64,000 nucleotides of DNA from Ruminococcus sp. YRD2003 (lineage in GTDB: Bacteria > Bacillota > Clostridia > Oscillospirales > Ruminococcaceae): assembly GCA_900109435.1 (NCBI GenBank), contig FNZT01000004.1:100585-164584 (forward strand). The letters run 5' to 3'. Made by a program: the position numbers and the translations under genes. The notes under the pieces were generated by a model. The model did no database searches. It worked only from the letters and a program-made list of their open reading frames with translations, and was not told the DNA's origin. Shown in pieces: positions 43,240-52,900 of this stretch. Within the stretch, counting starts at the first letter, position 1; each line of letters opens with the position of its first letter.

Positions 43240-45153
43240 ATGAATCATCTGAAAAATGAAACAAGTCCTTATCTGCTTCAGCACGCAGACAATCCGGTTG
43301 ACTGGTATCCGTGGTGCGGCGAGGCATTTGAACGGGCAAAGTCGGAGGATAAGCCGGTTTTCCTGAGTATCGGTTACAGCACCTGCCATTGGTGTCATGT
43401 TATGGCACATGAGAGCTTTGAGAATTCCGAAACAGCTGAACTGTTGAATAAAAACTTCATTTCTGTAAAAGTTGACCGCGAAGAGCGTCCCGACATTGAC
43501 AGCGTGTATATGACGGTATGTCAGGCTTTTACCGGCAGTGGCGGCTGGCCGATGAGTGTTTTTATGACGTGGGACAAAAAGCCTTTTTTTGCAGGAACTT
43601 ACTTTCCGACCACCCCTCGCTTTGGTATGCCAAGCTTCCGCGATGTACTCAATGCGGTCGTAATGCAGTGGGATACAGAACGTGAAAAGCTCATTCAGTC
43701 TGCGGAAAATATAACCGATATGCTGAAAAATACAGAATCGGTCAAGGGAAATAAAGTCAATGGTGACATAGTTGAAACTGCCGCTGAGATGCTCCGCAAG
43801 AGCTATGATAGTATTTACGGTGGATTCGGCTCTGCACCGAAGTTCCCTATTCCGCACGAGCTGATGTTCCTGATGTATTACGCAAAGATTAATAGCGATA
43901 AAACTGCACAGAAAATGGCTGAAAAAACTCTTATACAAATGAGGAAAGGCGGCATATTTGACCACATCGGCGGTGGCTTCTCGCGTTACTCTACCGACAG
44001 GTATTTCCTTGCTCCGCATTTTGAGAAGATGCTATACGACAACGCACTTCTTATCATCGCATATTCCGCTATGTACAGCCTTACGAGCTCGAAAGTATAT
44101 CTTGAAACAACTATCAAAACAGCAGACTACATTCTCTGCGAGATGACTTCTCCCGAAAGCGGCTTCTATTCCGCACAGGACGCAGACAGCGAGGGCGTTG
44201 AGGGAAAATACTACACCTTTACGCTTGATGAGATAATGTCTGTTCTTGGCGATAAGGGTAAGCACTTTTCCGAGGCCTTTGATATCACAGAGCATGGAAA
44301 TTTTGAGGGCGTAAATATACCAAATCTGCTGAAAAGCGGAGACCTTGATACCGATTTTGAAGCTGAATTTCAAAGTCTTTATGAGTACCGCAAAAAACGT
44401 ACTAAGCTTCATCTCGACGACAAAATACTGCTCTCGTGGAATTCGATGATGATAGCGGCAATGTCGATGCTTTACAGAGTGTCACACTATGAAAAATACC
44501 TCTGTGCGGCTGAAAATGCACAGCGTTTCATTGAGGAGAATATGTCGGACGGAGAGCATATTTATACAATCTTTCGTGACGGAAAACGCTCAGATACCGC
44601 ATTTCTGGAGGACTACGCTTATTATATCGCCGCACTGATTGAGATGTACAATTCTACGCTTGACAATAAATATCTTATGAGAGCAGAGGAACTCTGTGCG
44701 GAGGCAGTAAAGCGCTTTTCTGATAAAAACGGCGGCTTCAATATGTGCGAAACTACTGAGCTTTTTAAAAATCCGAAGGAACTGTATGACGGTGCTGTCC
44801 CAAGCGGAAACTCAATTATGGCATACGATCTTATACGGCTGCATCAGCTCACAGAAAAGGAAGAATATCGAGAATGTGCGGAAAAACAGCTTGATTTCAT
44901 GTCGGCGCAGTCACAGGACTATCCCTCAGAACATTGTATGTTCCTTCTGGCAAAGCTTCTGAATGAAGCTCCGCCGCCGCGTGTTATTATTTCAGCCAAA
45001 GGCTCACCAGATATATCCAATCTGCCATTTCTTGCAAATGTTACATTTATACAGGCAGATGAGAAATATCCGCTTTTGAATGGACGGACGACCTTTTATG
45101 TGTGCAGGGGGAATACTTGTCTTCCGCCGTCAAACGAATTAAATATGCCATAA
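43240..45153 (+). CDS. Thioredoxin domain-containing protein, YyaL/DUF255 family
   Basis: The ATG at 43240 follows AAGGAGAG. The 637-residue protein begins with the family hallmark [21 protein letters not shown], then a thioredoxin-like domain with [16 protein letters not shown] (about 46-61, CxxC) and [12 protein letters not shown]. The rest is an (alpha/alpha)6 barrel like that of GH76/N-acylglucosamine epimerase-type proteins. It is about 40 residues shorter than many relatives. The function is not established; a disulfide or sugar-related role is usually assumed. A terminator hairpin follows at 45157. Confidence 0.88.
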   Translation: MNHLKNETSPYLLQHADNPVDWYPWCGEAFERAKSEDKPVFLSIGYSTCHWCHVMAHESFENSETAELLNKNFISVKVDREERPDIDSVYMTVCQAFTGSGGWPMSVFMTWDKKPFFAGTYFPTTPRFGMPSFRDVLNAVVMQWDTEREKLIQSAENITDMLKNTESVKGNKVNGDIVETAAEMLRKSYDSIYGGFGSAPKFPIPHELMFLMYYAKINSDKTAQKMAEKTLIQMRKGGIFDHIGGGFSRYSTDRYFLAPHFEKMLYDNALLIIAYSAMYSLTSSKVYLETTIKTADYILCEMTSPESGFYSAQDADSEGVEGKYYTFTLDEIMSVLGDKGKHFSEAFDITEHGNFEGVNIPNLLKSGDLDTDFEAEFQSLYEYRKKRTKLHLDDKILLSWNSMMIAAMSMLYRVSHYEKYLCAAENAQRFIEENMSDGEHIYTIFRDGKRSDTAFLEDYAYYIAALIEMYNSTLDNKYLMRAEELCAEAVKRFSDKNGGFNMCETTELFKNPKELYDGAVPSGNSIMAYDLIRLHQLTEKEEYRECAEKQLDFMSAQSQDYPSEHCMFLLAKLLNEAPPPRVIISAKGSPDISNLPFLANVTFIQADEKYPLLNGRTTFYVCRGNTCLPPSNELNMP

Positions 45154-45156
45154 AAC

Positions 45157-45185
45157 AGGAGCAGCGATGTGCTGCTCCTCGTTTT
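45157..45185 (+). terminator. Terminator after the DUF255 gene
   Basis: A 9-bp perfect stem AGGAGCAGC / GCTGCTCCT (45157-45165 with 45171-45179), 5-nt loop, followed by CGTTTTA; it also ends the convergent small gene. Confidence 0.75.
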
Positions 45186-45363
45186 AGTATGCCTCGATTA
45201 TATTGCGGACGTACTGCTGCATTTCTTTCCGCGACTGTATCGCGTGAGTACCGCTTACTACTTCCCATTTCTGCTGTTCTGTCAGGGATGAGAATTTTTC
45301 CATTGCCTCGGGATTCATAGCAAGCGCCATTCCGAGTCCGACAGGCATTTCAAAGCTATTCAT
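45184..45363 (-). CDS. Small conserved-looking protein (59 aa)
   Basis: The ATG at 45363 has an excellent SD (AAGGAGGTG) at 5 nt. The product reads MNSFEMPVGLGMALAMNPEA, then a Glu/Gln-rich helical half ending in MQQYVRNIIEAY. Similar short proteins with 'GLALA.N..A...FSSL' and 'I.S..EM..YV' occur in many clostridia; their function is unknown to me. It lies directly downstream of two more tiny genes on the same strand. Confidence 0.65.
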   Translation of the reverse strand: MNSFEMPVGLGMALAMNPEAMEKFSSLTEQQKWEVVSGTHAIQSRKEMQQYVRNIIEAY

Positions 45364-45375
45364 GTTGCACCTCCT

Positions 45376-45543
45376 TCAGATGTCCTGCAAATCAGCGGCA
45401 GGAATATCGTTTTCGATGTTGTCGCGTGCGAGGTCGTTGTCGATTGCGGGATATGCCGATGAAACCGGCACTTCCTCGGAATACGACTTGTTATGCCATA
45501 CCTTTTGCTCTGCTCCCGAGGTTCCTGCGATAATGGGATTCAC
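45376..45543 (-). CDS. Small hypothetical protein (55 aa), possibly the second half of a frameshifted gene
   Basis: A GTG at 45543 overlaps the stop of the upstream tiny gene (GTGA). The product starts NPIIAGTSGAEQKVWHNKSY and is acidic at its end. The two could be coupled genes, or one original gene (about 91 residues) broken by a frameshift near 45540. It ends 12 bp before the ATG of the 59-residue gene, whose SD lies right at this stop. Confidence 0.45.
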   Translation of the reverse strand: MNPIIAGTSGAEQKVWHNKSYSEEVPVSSAYPAIDNDLARDNIENDIPAADLQDI

Positions 45544-45650
45544 ATGAGATTTCCGTGTTTGGCTTTTCCCTGTATCTCAGGCACTGCGGACTGCTCATTT
45601 TTAGGCTTTGTATGAGTATAGTCGGGACGTTTCATACCCTGTTTTGCCAT
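45540..45650 (-). CDS. Tiny hypothetical protein (36 aa), possibly the first half of a frameshifted gene
   Basis: The ATG at 45650 has SD GAGGTG. The product MAKQGMKRPDYTHTKPKNEQ continues to ...GNLM and stops in the ATGTGA overlap with the next frame. See the following 55-residue gene for the frameshift alternative. Confidence 0.45.
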   Translation of the reverse strand: MAKQGMKRPDYTHTKPKNEQSAVPEIQGKAKHGNLM

Positions 45651-45758
45651 TTAAATCACCTCGGATATATTGTGCGTAAACGCCGCTGTCTTATTCTTTC
45701 AGTCCGCAGATAATAATTGACATCTCACTGCACATAATAAACTAAAAAGGAGGCAAAT

Positions 45759-46466
45759 ATGGAACTTCTGAAAACCGCGTGGATCTCATTTCTCAGCATT
45801 ATTGTACTGTTTCTTCTGACAAAGCTCATGGGCAACAAACAGCTTTCGCAGCTTAGTATGTTTGACTACATCATCGGTATATCTATCGGCTCTATTGCAG
45901 CGGAGTGCTCCTTTGAGGACGAGCACCCCGAGCGTATGATAGTGGCGATGACGATTTACGCTCTCAGTGCTTATGCAGTCTCGATAATAACAGGAAAATC
46001 GACGTATTTCCGTAAGGTGCTTATCGGCAGACCTCTTATCCTTTTCCACAATGGAAAGCTTTACCGTGACAATTTTAAAAAGGCGCGTATCGACATCAGT
46101 GACTTCCTCACGCACTGCCGCAATCAGGGATATTTCGACCTTACAAATCTCAGGACGGCTGTATTCGAGTATAACGGTTCGCTGAGTCTGCTCCCTGTAG
46201 ATTCCGACAGACCGCTCAAGCCTTCTGATTTGAAACTTGAACCTGAACAGGAGGAAATAATGGTGAACGTTATCCTCGACGGACACATCAACGATGTCAA
46301 TCTTAAAAAGTCAGGATTCGAGCGAGTGTGGCTCGATAAACAGCTTCACGAGCAGGGATTTGATAATGCGAAGGAGATATTTCTCGGCATGGCAGACACA
46401 GTGAAAAAAACGCTTCAGCTGTATCCTATGGAAGTGAAGAAGCAAAGCGCCGACCCGTTTGAATGA
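45759..46466 (+). CDS. DUF421 family membrane protein (YetF-like)
   Basis: The ATG follows AAAAGGAGG. The 235-residue protein starts with three membrane helices (about 8-25, 38-55, 62-82), including the hallmark LTKLMGNKQLSQLSMFDYIIGISIGSIAAE, split here only for naming. A cytoplasmic DUF421 domain follows with PLILFHNGKLYRDNFKKARI. Family members are membrane proteins of Bacillus-like bacteria with unclear, stress- or spore-related roles. It starts a short plus-strand run with the SodC-like and amidase genes. Confidence 0.85.
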   Translation: MELLKTAWISFLSIIVLFLLTKLMGNKQLSQLSMFDYIIGISIGSIAAECSFEDEHPERMIVAMTIYALSAYAVSIITGKSTYFRKVLIGRPLILFHNGKLYRDNFKKARIDISDFLTHCRNQGYFDLTNLRTAVFEYNGSLSLLPVDSDRPLKPSDLKLEPEQEEIMVNVILDGHINDVNLKKSGFERVWLDKQLHEQGFDNAKEIFLGMADTVKKTLQLYPMEVKKQSADPFE

Positions 46467-46513
46467 ACGCATTACTGTTCAGCGTCATATAATATTTCGG
46501 GAGGAATTATGCT

Positions 46514-47008
46514 ATGAACAGAATGAATTGCAGCGGAGTTTCACTTATACAAAAACGACCGCAGGCGGCGGCTGTACTGACGGGGAGCGATGAATATCCC
46601 GATATTTACGGAGTTGTGAGATTCTATATGATGAAAAATGGTACGCTCGTATACGCCGATGTTGAAGGACTTCCTTATGCAGGCAATAGGTGCAGTCAGG
46701 AGGTATTTGGCTTTCACATACATGAGGGCGAGTCATGCACAGGTAATGACAAAGATAAGTTTGCTGATGCAGGAACTCATCTGAATAAGGATAACTGCAT
46801 ACACCCTTTCCATACGGGAGATATGCCGCCGCTTTTCGGGAATAACGGTAGGGCAGTTTCCATATTCCTGACAAACAGATTTACAGTTGATGATGTGATA
46901 GGAAAAGCCATAATAATTCACGGAAGTCCCGATGATTTCACCACTCAGCCAAGTGGTAACGCAGGTGAGAAAATTGCCTGCGGTATAATCAGACCTGTTA
47001 TGAGATGA
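46514..47008 (+). CDS. Cu/Zn superoxide dismutase-like protein
   Basis: SD GGGAGGAATT precedes the ATG by about 8 nt. The 164-residue protein keeps most metal ligands of the SodC fold: GFHIHEGESC (two histidines), HPFHTGDMPPLFGNNGRA and the late IIIHGSPDDF. There is no signal peptide, so it would be cytoplasmic, and it lacks parts of the electrostatic loop. The family includes superoxide dismutases and copper-binding relatives without activity. It overlaps the amidase gene in an ATGA, so the two are co-translated. Confidence 0.75.
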   Translation: MNRMNCSGVSLIQKRPQAAAVLTGSDEYPDIYGVVRFYMMKNGTLVYADVEGLPYAGNRCSQEVFGFHIHEGESCTGNDKDKFADAGTHLNKDNCIHPFHTGDMPPLFGNNGRAVSIFLTNRFTVDDVIGKAIIIHGSPDDFTTQPSGNAGEKIACGIIRPVMR

Positions 47009-47490
47009 AAGAATATCCGCTCAACATAAAGGCTGAGATAGAATACGCTCGCAGGTGGGCATTTTCGGCAAATCCTGCATACTACAACTTTGAAAATATC
47101 GGTGGAGACTGCACTAATTTCGTGTCCCAATGTCTGTACGCAGGCGGAGCGGTCATGAACTATACCCGTGATACAGGCTGGTATTACAATTCACTTCACG
47201 ACAGGTCGGCTGCGTGGACAAGTGTGGAGTATTTCTATAAATTCATTGTAAATAACAAAGGTGTCGGACCATTTGGCATACTTGTATCACTCGGTCAGGT
47301 CCGTGCAGGTGATGTTATACAGCTTGGAGCAAATGGCAGATTCCATCACAGTCTGATTGTTATCAATGTTCGCAGCGGAGTCCCGTATATCGCAGCTCAC
47401 ACCTTCAATGCGTATGATCGTCCGCTGAATACTTACATTTATGATGACATCAGATGCATCAGGATAGCAGGCTCAAGAAAATATGGATGA
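47005..47490 (+). CDS. Putative amidase-domain protein (Amidase_6 type)
   Basis: This 161-residue protein is a cysteine-peptidase-like fold: YARRWAFSANPAYYNF, then GGDCTNFVSQCLYAGG with the candidate catalytic cysteine (about residue 36) and RFHHSLIVINV with the histidine (about 113-114). Such domains are common in clostridial cell-wall-associated amidases, but this one lacks a signal peptide and stands alone. It is translationally coupled to the SodC-like gene. A strong bidirectional terminator follows. Confidence 0.75.
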   Translation: MKEYPLNIKAEIEYARRWAFSANPAYYNFENIGGDCTNFVSQCLYAGGAVMNYTRDTGWYYNSLHDRSAAWTSVEYFYKFIVNNKGVGPFGILVSLGQVRAGDVIQLGANGRFHHSLIVINVRSGVPYIAAHTFNAYDRPLNTYIYDDIRCIRIAGSRKYG

Positions 47491-47561
47491 CTTATTTTAA
47501 GTGATCAAAAATTGCTATTTTTAGGAAAGAAATCGTTGGGGTCTATATTGTAACACATGCA

Positions 47562-47599
47562 CAAAGAACCGCTTAGGAGTGATCCTAAGCGGTTCTTTG
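47562..47599. terminator. Bidirectional terminator
   Basis: A 17-bp perfect stem, CAAAGAACCGCTTAGGA (47562-47578) with its mate at 47583-47599 around the loop GTGA, lies between the amidase and the convergent PIN-like gene. Confidence 0.9.
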
Positions 47600-47608
47600 C
47601 GATTACTA

Positions 47609-49765
47609 TTATTGTTCTGAAATTTTGTCTTTAACTTTTATTATATATTCGGTCTGTTCGATAGATTTATTGATAATTTCTTCTTGAAAAGGTAACTCAA
47701 CATTAGAAAGATTCTTTTTTATTTTTTTGATATATGAGTTCTTTATTTTGGGGAAGATTTTTTTCAAGAGCTTTTTTACTAAGGAATCAGATACTAAAAT
47801 ATATTCAACCAAAGCAAGAAAAGCACCGATACCTGCAATTGCCATATAATTCCAACTACCACAAAAAGATGATATCAAGGATGATATTATTGCAAGAATA
47901 ATAACAAACAATAACGGTGACCATTTAATTATAGCTAAAACTATTTTTCGCCAACCAAGTTTGTTTTTATTTCTTTCAACTGCGGCTTCAATTATTCCTT
48001 GACTTTGATTGTTTAGTTCTTGTTCTTTTTTGTTTCTCTCTGATATAGCGGTATTTTTTTCTAAACACACTTTTTCAAATTTCTTATTTGCTTCTCTTTC
48101 AACTTCCAATGCTTTTAACGTTTGGATTTCTGCTATTGAATTAGCAAACGTACCTGCATCTAGATTTTTCTCATTTCCTTGTGTTTCCTTCAGTATTTCT
48201 TCGGTAACGATATCATCAAAGTATTCTGTCAGACAAATATTAGAATATTCAGGAACATTTTTTTCGTATTCATCGGCTAATTCGATAATTCTGTTGTAAT
48301 AAAGTTGAGTTGGTTTTTGTGCTGCAACTGCATTAGCTGTAAGGTATAATAACGAAAATCGTTCACAATTAGTTGCTGGAGACCATAATCTACATGTTAA
48401 TCTTACATCAGTTATTACAGGAAGTCTATTTGGATTCCAATTTGAAATATTACTGATACAACGTTCAGAACGAAAGCCCAATGCTATGCTGATAAGCCGT
48501 GAATTGTTAGTGACAAAAACAGGAATTCTATTATTTGTTCCGCAGTATTCATTGTAATTCCCTTCTCTTCTCATGTGAGTTTCCCAAATTGATAAGGCAT
48601 CATTATCTATAGCTTTAGTATCCCAAAACAATTTAGAATACATATACTTCTTTAAAGAACTAAGATCAAATCCAAATTTGAGATGATCGCTTTCATTATA
48701 CTGATTTAGTTTCCTTAGATAAATGTGTGATGATGCTAGTTCCTTTTCTAAAGATGCTTTTTTTGCAGTTAACACTGCTATGCTCTTGTTAATGCTTTGA
48801 AAATATAGAAGCATTTCATAATCCGTGGGCGGATACCCTTTTTGGACGAGTTTTATTGCCTTTTCAAACGATCGATTCATTTCTTCCAAGGTTTGAGGGT
48901 AGTAATAAATATTTCCGCCCAAGGATTGTATAAGGTTAACAAGTTCTTTTGCTGATTCTACAGCTGCTTCTCCAGCACAGCCAAGGTATCTGAGCAATAA
49001 TCTCGTATCAAAGAAAAAACTCGTTCCTTTTATTATGGCTGCTGAATTTGTAGAATTAGTTCCTGGTAATTGATATGTACCGACACATATCATTAATCCT
49101 GCACATATTTTGACAAGATAGTCCTTATATATTGAATCGCCTTCTATAATTTTATCAATAAAACGTCCTACAAAATAAACATCATCAAATAGAGGAATCT
49201 TATCAGTGGAAGATGAGGAGTTATCTGGACTATCGAATAATAAAGATTCATCATCATCAAGTAGTAATTCCTGTGTTTGGTGAAATGGCATTAGTGATTC
49301 GATATTACTTTTTACAGTATGTTTTTGGGTGAAAATATCAAAAGCTAGGCCGTTTCTGTCCAAAACTTTAATAAGCAATTCTCTTGCTTTATCATAATTC
49401 CATATTCTGTTATAGCTTTTAGCATATTCAATTAGTGAATAAATTAGTTTAGATTCTGTTTCTCGATATTTCACTCGTATTTCGTCAAATCTTTCCACGT
49501 CAAAAGAACCAACTTTTTTAAATTGATGTTCTTCTATCGAGATGATTTTTTCTTTGACCAAATCATTTAAGCATCTTGTTATTATGTTCTTAGGTAGTTT
49601 TAGTCCGAATTCTTGTTCAATAGAATTCTCTATTTCTTTGAAGGTTAATTCATTTTTAGGATTAATAAACATACAATACTTAATATATTCTTCAAAAGCG
49701 AAAAAAGGATTGCCTGCATTTTGACTAACATTAGCCATAGCTATTAATGCATTTTTGTTTTGCAT
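47609..49765 (-). CDS. PIN-like nuclease-type protein with winged helix and two membrane helices
   Basis: The ATG at 49765 follows AAGGTGG at 8 nt, so it is preferred over the start 24 bp upstream. The 718-residue protein begins with a winged-helix-like region (about 30-85). The middle has a PIN-like pattern: FFFDTRLLLRYLG (about 265-277) with the first aspartate, an acidic TLEEM some 45 residues later, and VFVTNNSRLISIAL near 415 in place of the usual T-N-D. A coiled coil (about 555-600) and two membrane helices (about 615-665) end it. PIN domains are metal-dependent RNases. A membrane-linked defence role is inference. It is AT-rich and a single-gene unit. Confidence 0.5.
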   Translation of the reverse strand: MQNKNALIAMANVSQNAGNPFFAFEEYIKYCMFINPKNELTFKEIENSIEQEFGLKLPKNIITRCLNDLVKEKIISIEEHQFKKVGSFDVERFDEIRVKYRETESKLIYSLIEYAKSYNRIWNYDKARELLIKVLDRNGLAFDIFTQKHTVKSNIESLMPFHQTQELLLDDDESLLFDSPDNSSSSTDKIPLFDDVYFVGRFIDKIIEGDSIYKDYLVKICAGLMICVGTYQLPGTNSTNSAAIIKGTSFFFDTRLLLRYLGCAGEAAVESAKELVNLIQSLGGNIYYYPQTLEEMNRSFEKAIKLVQKGYPPTDYEMLLYFQSINKSIAVLTAKKASLEKELASSHIYLRKLNQYNESDHLKFGFDLSSLKKYMYSKLFWDTKAIDNDALSIWETHMRREGNYNEYCGTNNRIPVFVTNNSRLISIALGFRSERCISNISNWNPNRLPVITDVRLTCRLWSPATNCERFSLLYLTANAVAAQKPTQLYYNRIIELADEYEKNVPEYSNICLTEYFDDIVTEEILKETQGNEKNLDAGTFANSIAEIQTLKALEVEREANKKFEKVCLEKNTAISERNKKEQELNNQSQGIIEAAVERNKNKLGWRKIVLAIIKWSPLLFVIILAIISSLISSFCGSWNYMAIAGIGAFLALVEYILVSDSLVKKLLKKIFPKIKNSYIKKIKKNLSNVELPFQEEIINKSIEQTEYIIKVKDKISEQ

Positions 49766-49981
49766 ATCAATCACCACCTTGATATACATATTATATCACA
49801 CACACCTTTCTTTTTCAATATTATTACATAAATACACAATTTCATATTTTGCAACTCATTCTATATATATATATTCAAAAAACAAGTTTATAAATGGGAA
49901 AGCGTTGATTATATAATATAATTAAAATATTAATCGCTAATTTCACAAATTATCATTCCCCAAAACCAAAATTATAATCAA

Positions 49982-50009
49982 AAAAGCAAGGGAAGTAACC
50001 CTTGCTTTT
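49982..50009. terminator. Terminator after the restriction helicase gene
   Basis: An 11-bp perfect stem AAAAGCAAGGG / CCCTTGCTTTT with a 6-nt loop; T-rich on the minus strand. The stretch 49766-49981 is AT-rich upstream DNA of the PIN-like gene. Confidence 0.8.
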
Positions 50010-50010
50010 C

Positions 50011-52899
50011 TTATTGTAAATTTAAAAATCCCTTAGTAAATGCATCAGGCAGCAAAAACTGCTTCTCGCCTGCCTTGAAGTGAACTATAACATACTTATT
50101 GGACTTATACTTTTTGACAACAGTGCCGACACCGAACATCTTATGTGAAACCTTAATACCGACTTTAACTTTTGAAATATCGAAGGATTCAGCTTTAGTT
50201 TTCACAGGAACAGAAGGATTTTTAGGCTTATTGTCAGGAGTAGGTATGCCGTACTGTGTAGTAACAAGCTCCTGTTTTGGTGAAGTTACTGTAACGGCAG
50301 CGGCAATAGTGTCTGCTGGAGACTCATTGCTCTCAGGAGCGTCCATAGTTGCCTGCTGATTATAGAATAGCTTCTCGTATTCCTCACGGCGGATAACAGT
50401 ATCCCAACCACCAATCTCGTCGCTTTCGTGCTTATCGATGCCTGTATAAACAAGGCTGGCGTCTTCATAACGCTTGAACTTGAATATAGCGTCATTCATA
50501 AGACTTGCATTGAATACGCCTATGGAGCACAGCAGCTCGAAGTCCTTGACATCAAGTCCTGTGACTTTTTTGAAAAGTCCCGGTTCCAGCTGAGTGATAA
50601 CATCTTTCAGTGAACGCTCACGATAGTCGGTAAGGTACATAAATACAGGTACACGTGTCGCAAACTTGATAAGTTTCTCCTGTATCTGCTTGCGGAGTGA
50701 CTTGTATTCCTTTTCCTCGTCGGTAAGCTCTTTTTTCTCCTTGGGTGTGAGCTTTTCCATACCTTCCTTCTTGGCTTTTTTGACAGCTTCGGATTTGTTG
50801 ATGATAGTTTCGATATCCTGATTAAGACTTCTGAATCCCTCGATACGCATAAGTGCGTCGAGGGCGTCTTTATTATTGATAAGTCTTTGCAGTGTATCAT
50901 TATCAACATTCACAAGCAGAGCCGACTCCCAGCGCTTTGCAAGGAGTGTTGCAGATGTTCCTGCCATGGCGATATCAAGCACGTCCTGTGCATTTATAGC
51001 TTTCATCGTCGAGCCGTCATAGGCAAGGACAGGAAGGAAGCTGATGAACTCCGCAACCTTCTTCTCAGGATTTGACTCGTCAACATTCAGACGGCAGGAG
51101 TAGTCTGAGATCTGACGAAGTGCACGGTCAAGGGCGAAATCGAAAACATAGCATTCGCGTTTCATTATCTCAGCCTCGCCGTTTTCGGCAGTTATCACCC
51201 AGGGAGACTGAACTCGGAATGCTGCCTGGAAATAAGTTTCGGGACTTTTAAGATTACGCAGCATGAATATTCCCGTCCACGGTTTTACAGTAACGCCAGT
51301 GGTCAGTTTGCCGCATGACAGCGTTATAGTTTTTGTTTCAAGCGGATTTTTCATGGAGCTGATAACAGGTGCAACTGCGTCAAGCCCTATTCCGGCTTTT
51401 GAACCTGCACAGAGGTTTATCTTATAATCGTGATAGAAAGCGTTCTGCTTCTGCTGCAAGAGATTATACATAGCTTCGCACGACGCTACATTCGGCAGGA
51501 ACCACAGCGTATGCGATAAGACATTCAGCAGTCTTGTATCAGAAAACGGCATAGGTGGACGCTTGTCCTGTCCGAGTTTCAGATCGTCAATACTGGAAGG
51601 AAGATATGCTCCGCGGACGAGATCAAGCCATTTTTGCACTTCGTTTTCGTATACGAAGTGTGCCTCCTCGCCCTTTCCTTTGGCGGAGAAAAATACATTT
51701 AGGTCGAACTCGTTGAACTCTCCCTGCTGTGCGATCTGGCGGATACTTTCGGGTATCTTATAGGTCATAAGAACCATTCTCGGCAGTGCAAGATAGGGAT
51801 TGCCCGAACCTTTCCACTCATGCTTGGCACGCTGTTCATCGGAGTATGTCCAGTTGTAGATCTGATCCTCGATGAACTCGCCGCTGTTTATTGCACGGAA
51901 CGGTGTACCCGACAGGAACAGGTAATGTCCCGTAGTGATTGGGAGAAAGCTCTCGTTGTAGGCATTGCCTGCTTCTTCCTGTTGGTACTTCTCCATGTCG
52001 AAGTCAGCATCAGCCTCGTCGTCGGGATTTTCAAACAGCTTCTTGGCATTCTCACGCCATGCACCGAAGTGGTACTCATCGAAGATGATAATATCCCAGT
52101 TGTCGGTGTGTATAAACTCATTTTTCGCTTTGATACCGCCATTCTCGTTAGTGCCGAGCAAGTCCTGGAACGAGCCGAAAACAACGATAGGCTTCGACTT
52201 ATCAGCCTTGCGGTAGGCGGTGTCCATGTCGATCTTATTGTTGTGAGCGTCCTTGTTGGAGATGAACTGCCAGCCTTCAAAGTCAACATGAGTCACAAGA
52301 TCTTCGTGCCATGCTGACTCCACCGCAGGCTTGAATGTCAGCACAAGTATCCGCTTGAATCCCATTTTACGGCAGAGCTGATACGCCGCAAAGGTCTTGC
52401 CAAAGCGCATTTTAGCATTCCACAGGAACTTCGGTGCACGGTCCGGCTCATCAGCTTTCGCCTTTCGGAAATACTCCATTGTACGCTTGACGGCGATGTG
52501 CTGTTCGGGACGCATACGAAAGTCGAGGGTGCGCTGAGTATCAGCTATCTCGCCTGTTCTAAGCTCGCGGACTGCCGCCTTTACGTCGTCAACGGAGCAG
52601 CCGTACCACTCGTTATCGTCCTCGCCTTCATAGAGCCTGTGAAAGCCGTTTCGGCGGAGTATAGCGTGAACGTCGTGGTCGGTAAAGCACGAACCGTCGG
52701 GACGCATAGCCGAATCCGACCACAGGATCGTGTACGGGACGCCGCTTGTGTGCATTATCTCACGGATACGGGTTTTTACGTCACGGTCGGTGTAGCCGAC
52801 CTTTATGTAGCCGTTGTGACTGGCAACATCATTGAGCCGGAAAGCGTATATGGAAGGTGCTGCCGAGGGGCGCTGAGGGAAAAATTCCTGTTCGATCAT
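50011..52899 (-). CDS. Restriction-type DEAD/DEAH helicase with N-terminal GIY-YIG-like domain
   Basis: The ATG at 52899 follows GGCGGTG and lies one base after the methyltransferase stop. The 962-residue protein starts with a T5orf172/GIY-YIG-like segment (YAFRLN...NGYIKVGYTDRDVKTRIREI, about 20-52). A superfamily 2 helicase follows: Walker A-like NAKMRFGKTFAAYQL (about 160-174), DEYH box (about 270-273), LFLSGTPF (about 327-334), and motif VI-like FQAAFRVQSPW. A C-terminal SH3-like segment with VGIKVSHKMFGVGTVVKKY ends it. It would be the translocating and cutting subunit of the restriction-modification locus with the two methyltransferase-type genes upstream. Confidence 0.8.
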   Translation of the reverse strand: MIEQEFFPQRPSAAPSIYAFRLNDVASHNGYIKVGYTDRDVKTRIREIMHTSGVPYTILWSDSAMRPDGSCFTDHDVHAILRRNGFHRLYEGEDDNEWYGCSVDDVKAAVRELRTGEIADTQRTLDFRMRPEQHIAVKRTMEYFRKAKADEPDRAPKFLWNAKMRFGKTFAAYQLCRKMGFKRILVLTFKPAVESAWHEDLVTHVDFEGWQFISNKDAHNNKIDMDTAYRKADKSKPIVVFGSFQDLLGTNENGGIKAKNEFIHTDNWDIIIFDEYHFGAWRENAKKLFENPDDEADADFDMEKYQQEEAGNAYNESFLPITTGHYLFLSGTPFRAINSGEFIEDQIYNWTYSDEQRAKHEWKGSGNPYLALPRMVLMTYKIPESIRQIAQQGEFNEFDLNVFFSAKGKGEEAHFVYENEVQKWLDLVRGAYLPSSIDDLKLGQDKRPPMPFSDTRLLNVLSHTLWFLPNVASCEAMYNLLQQKQNAFYHDYKINLCAGSKAGIGLDAVAPVISSMKNPLETKTITLSCGKLTTGVTVKPWTGIFMLRNLKSPETYFQAAFRVQSPWVITAENGEAEIMKRECYVFDFALDRALRQISDYSCRLNVDESNPEKKVAEFISFLPVLAYDGSTMKAINAQDVLDIAMAGTSATLLAKRWESALLVNVDNDTLQRLINNKDALDALMRIEGFRSLNQDIETIINKSEAVKKAKKEGMEKLTPKEKKELTDEEKEYKSLRKQIQEKLIKFATRVPVFMYLTDYRERSLKDVITQLEPGLFKKVTGLDVKDFELLCSIGVFNASLMNDAIFKFKRYEDASLVYTGIDKHESDEIGGWDTVIRREEYEKLFYNQQATMDAPESNESPADTIAAAVTVTSPKQELVTTQYGIPTPDNKPKNPSVPVKTKAESFDISKVKVGIKVSHKMFGVGTVVKKYKSNKYVIVHFKAGEKQFLLPDAFTKGFLNLQ

Positions 52900-52900
52900 A

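Noticed and set aside
43216..44019. Minus-strand frame opposite the DUF255 gene
   Set aside because: It is a shadow of a clearly recognisable plus-strand protein.
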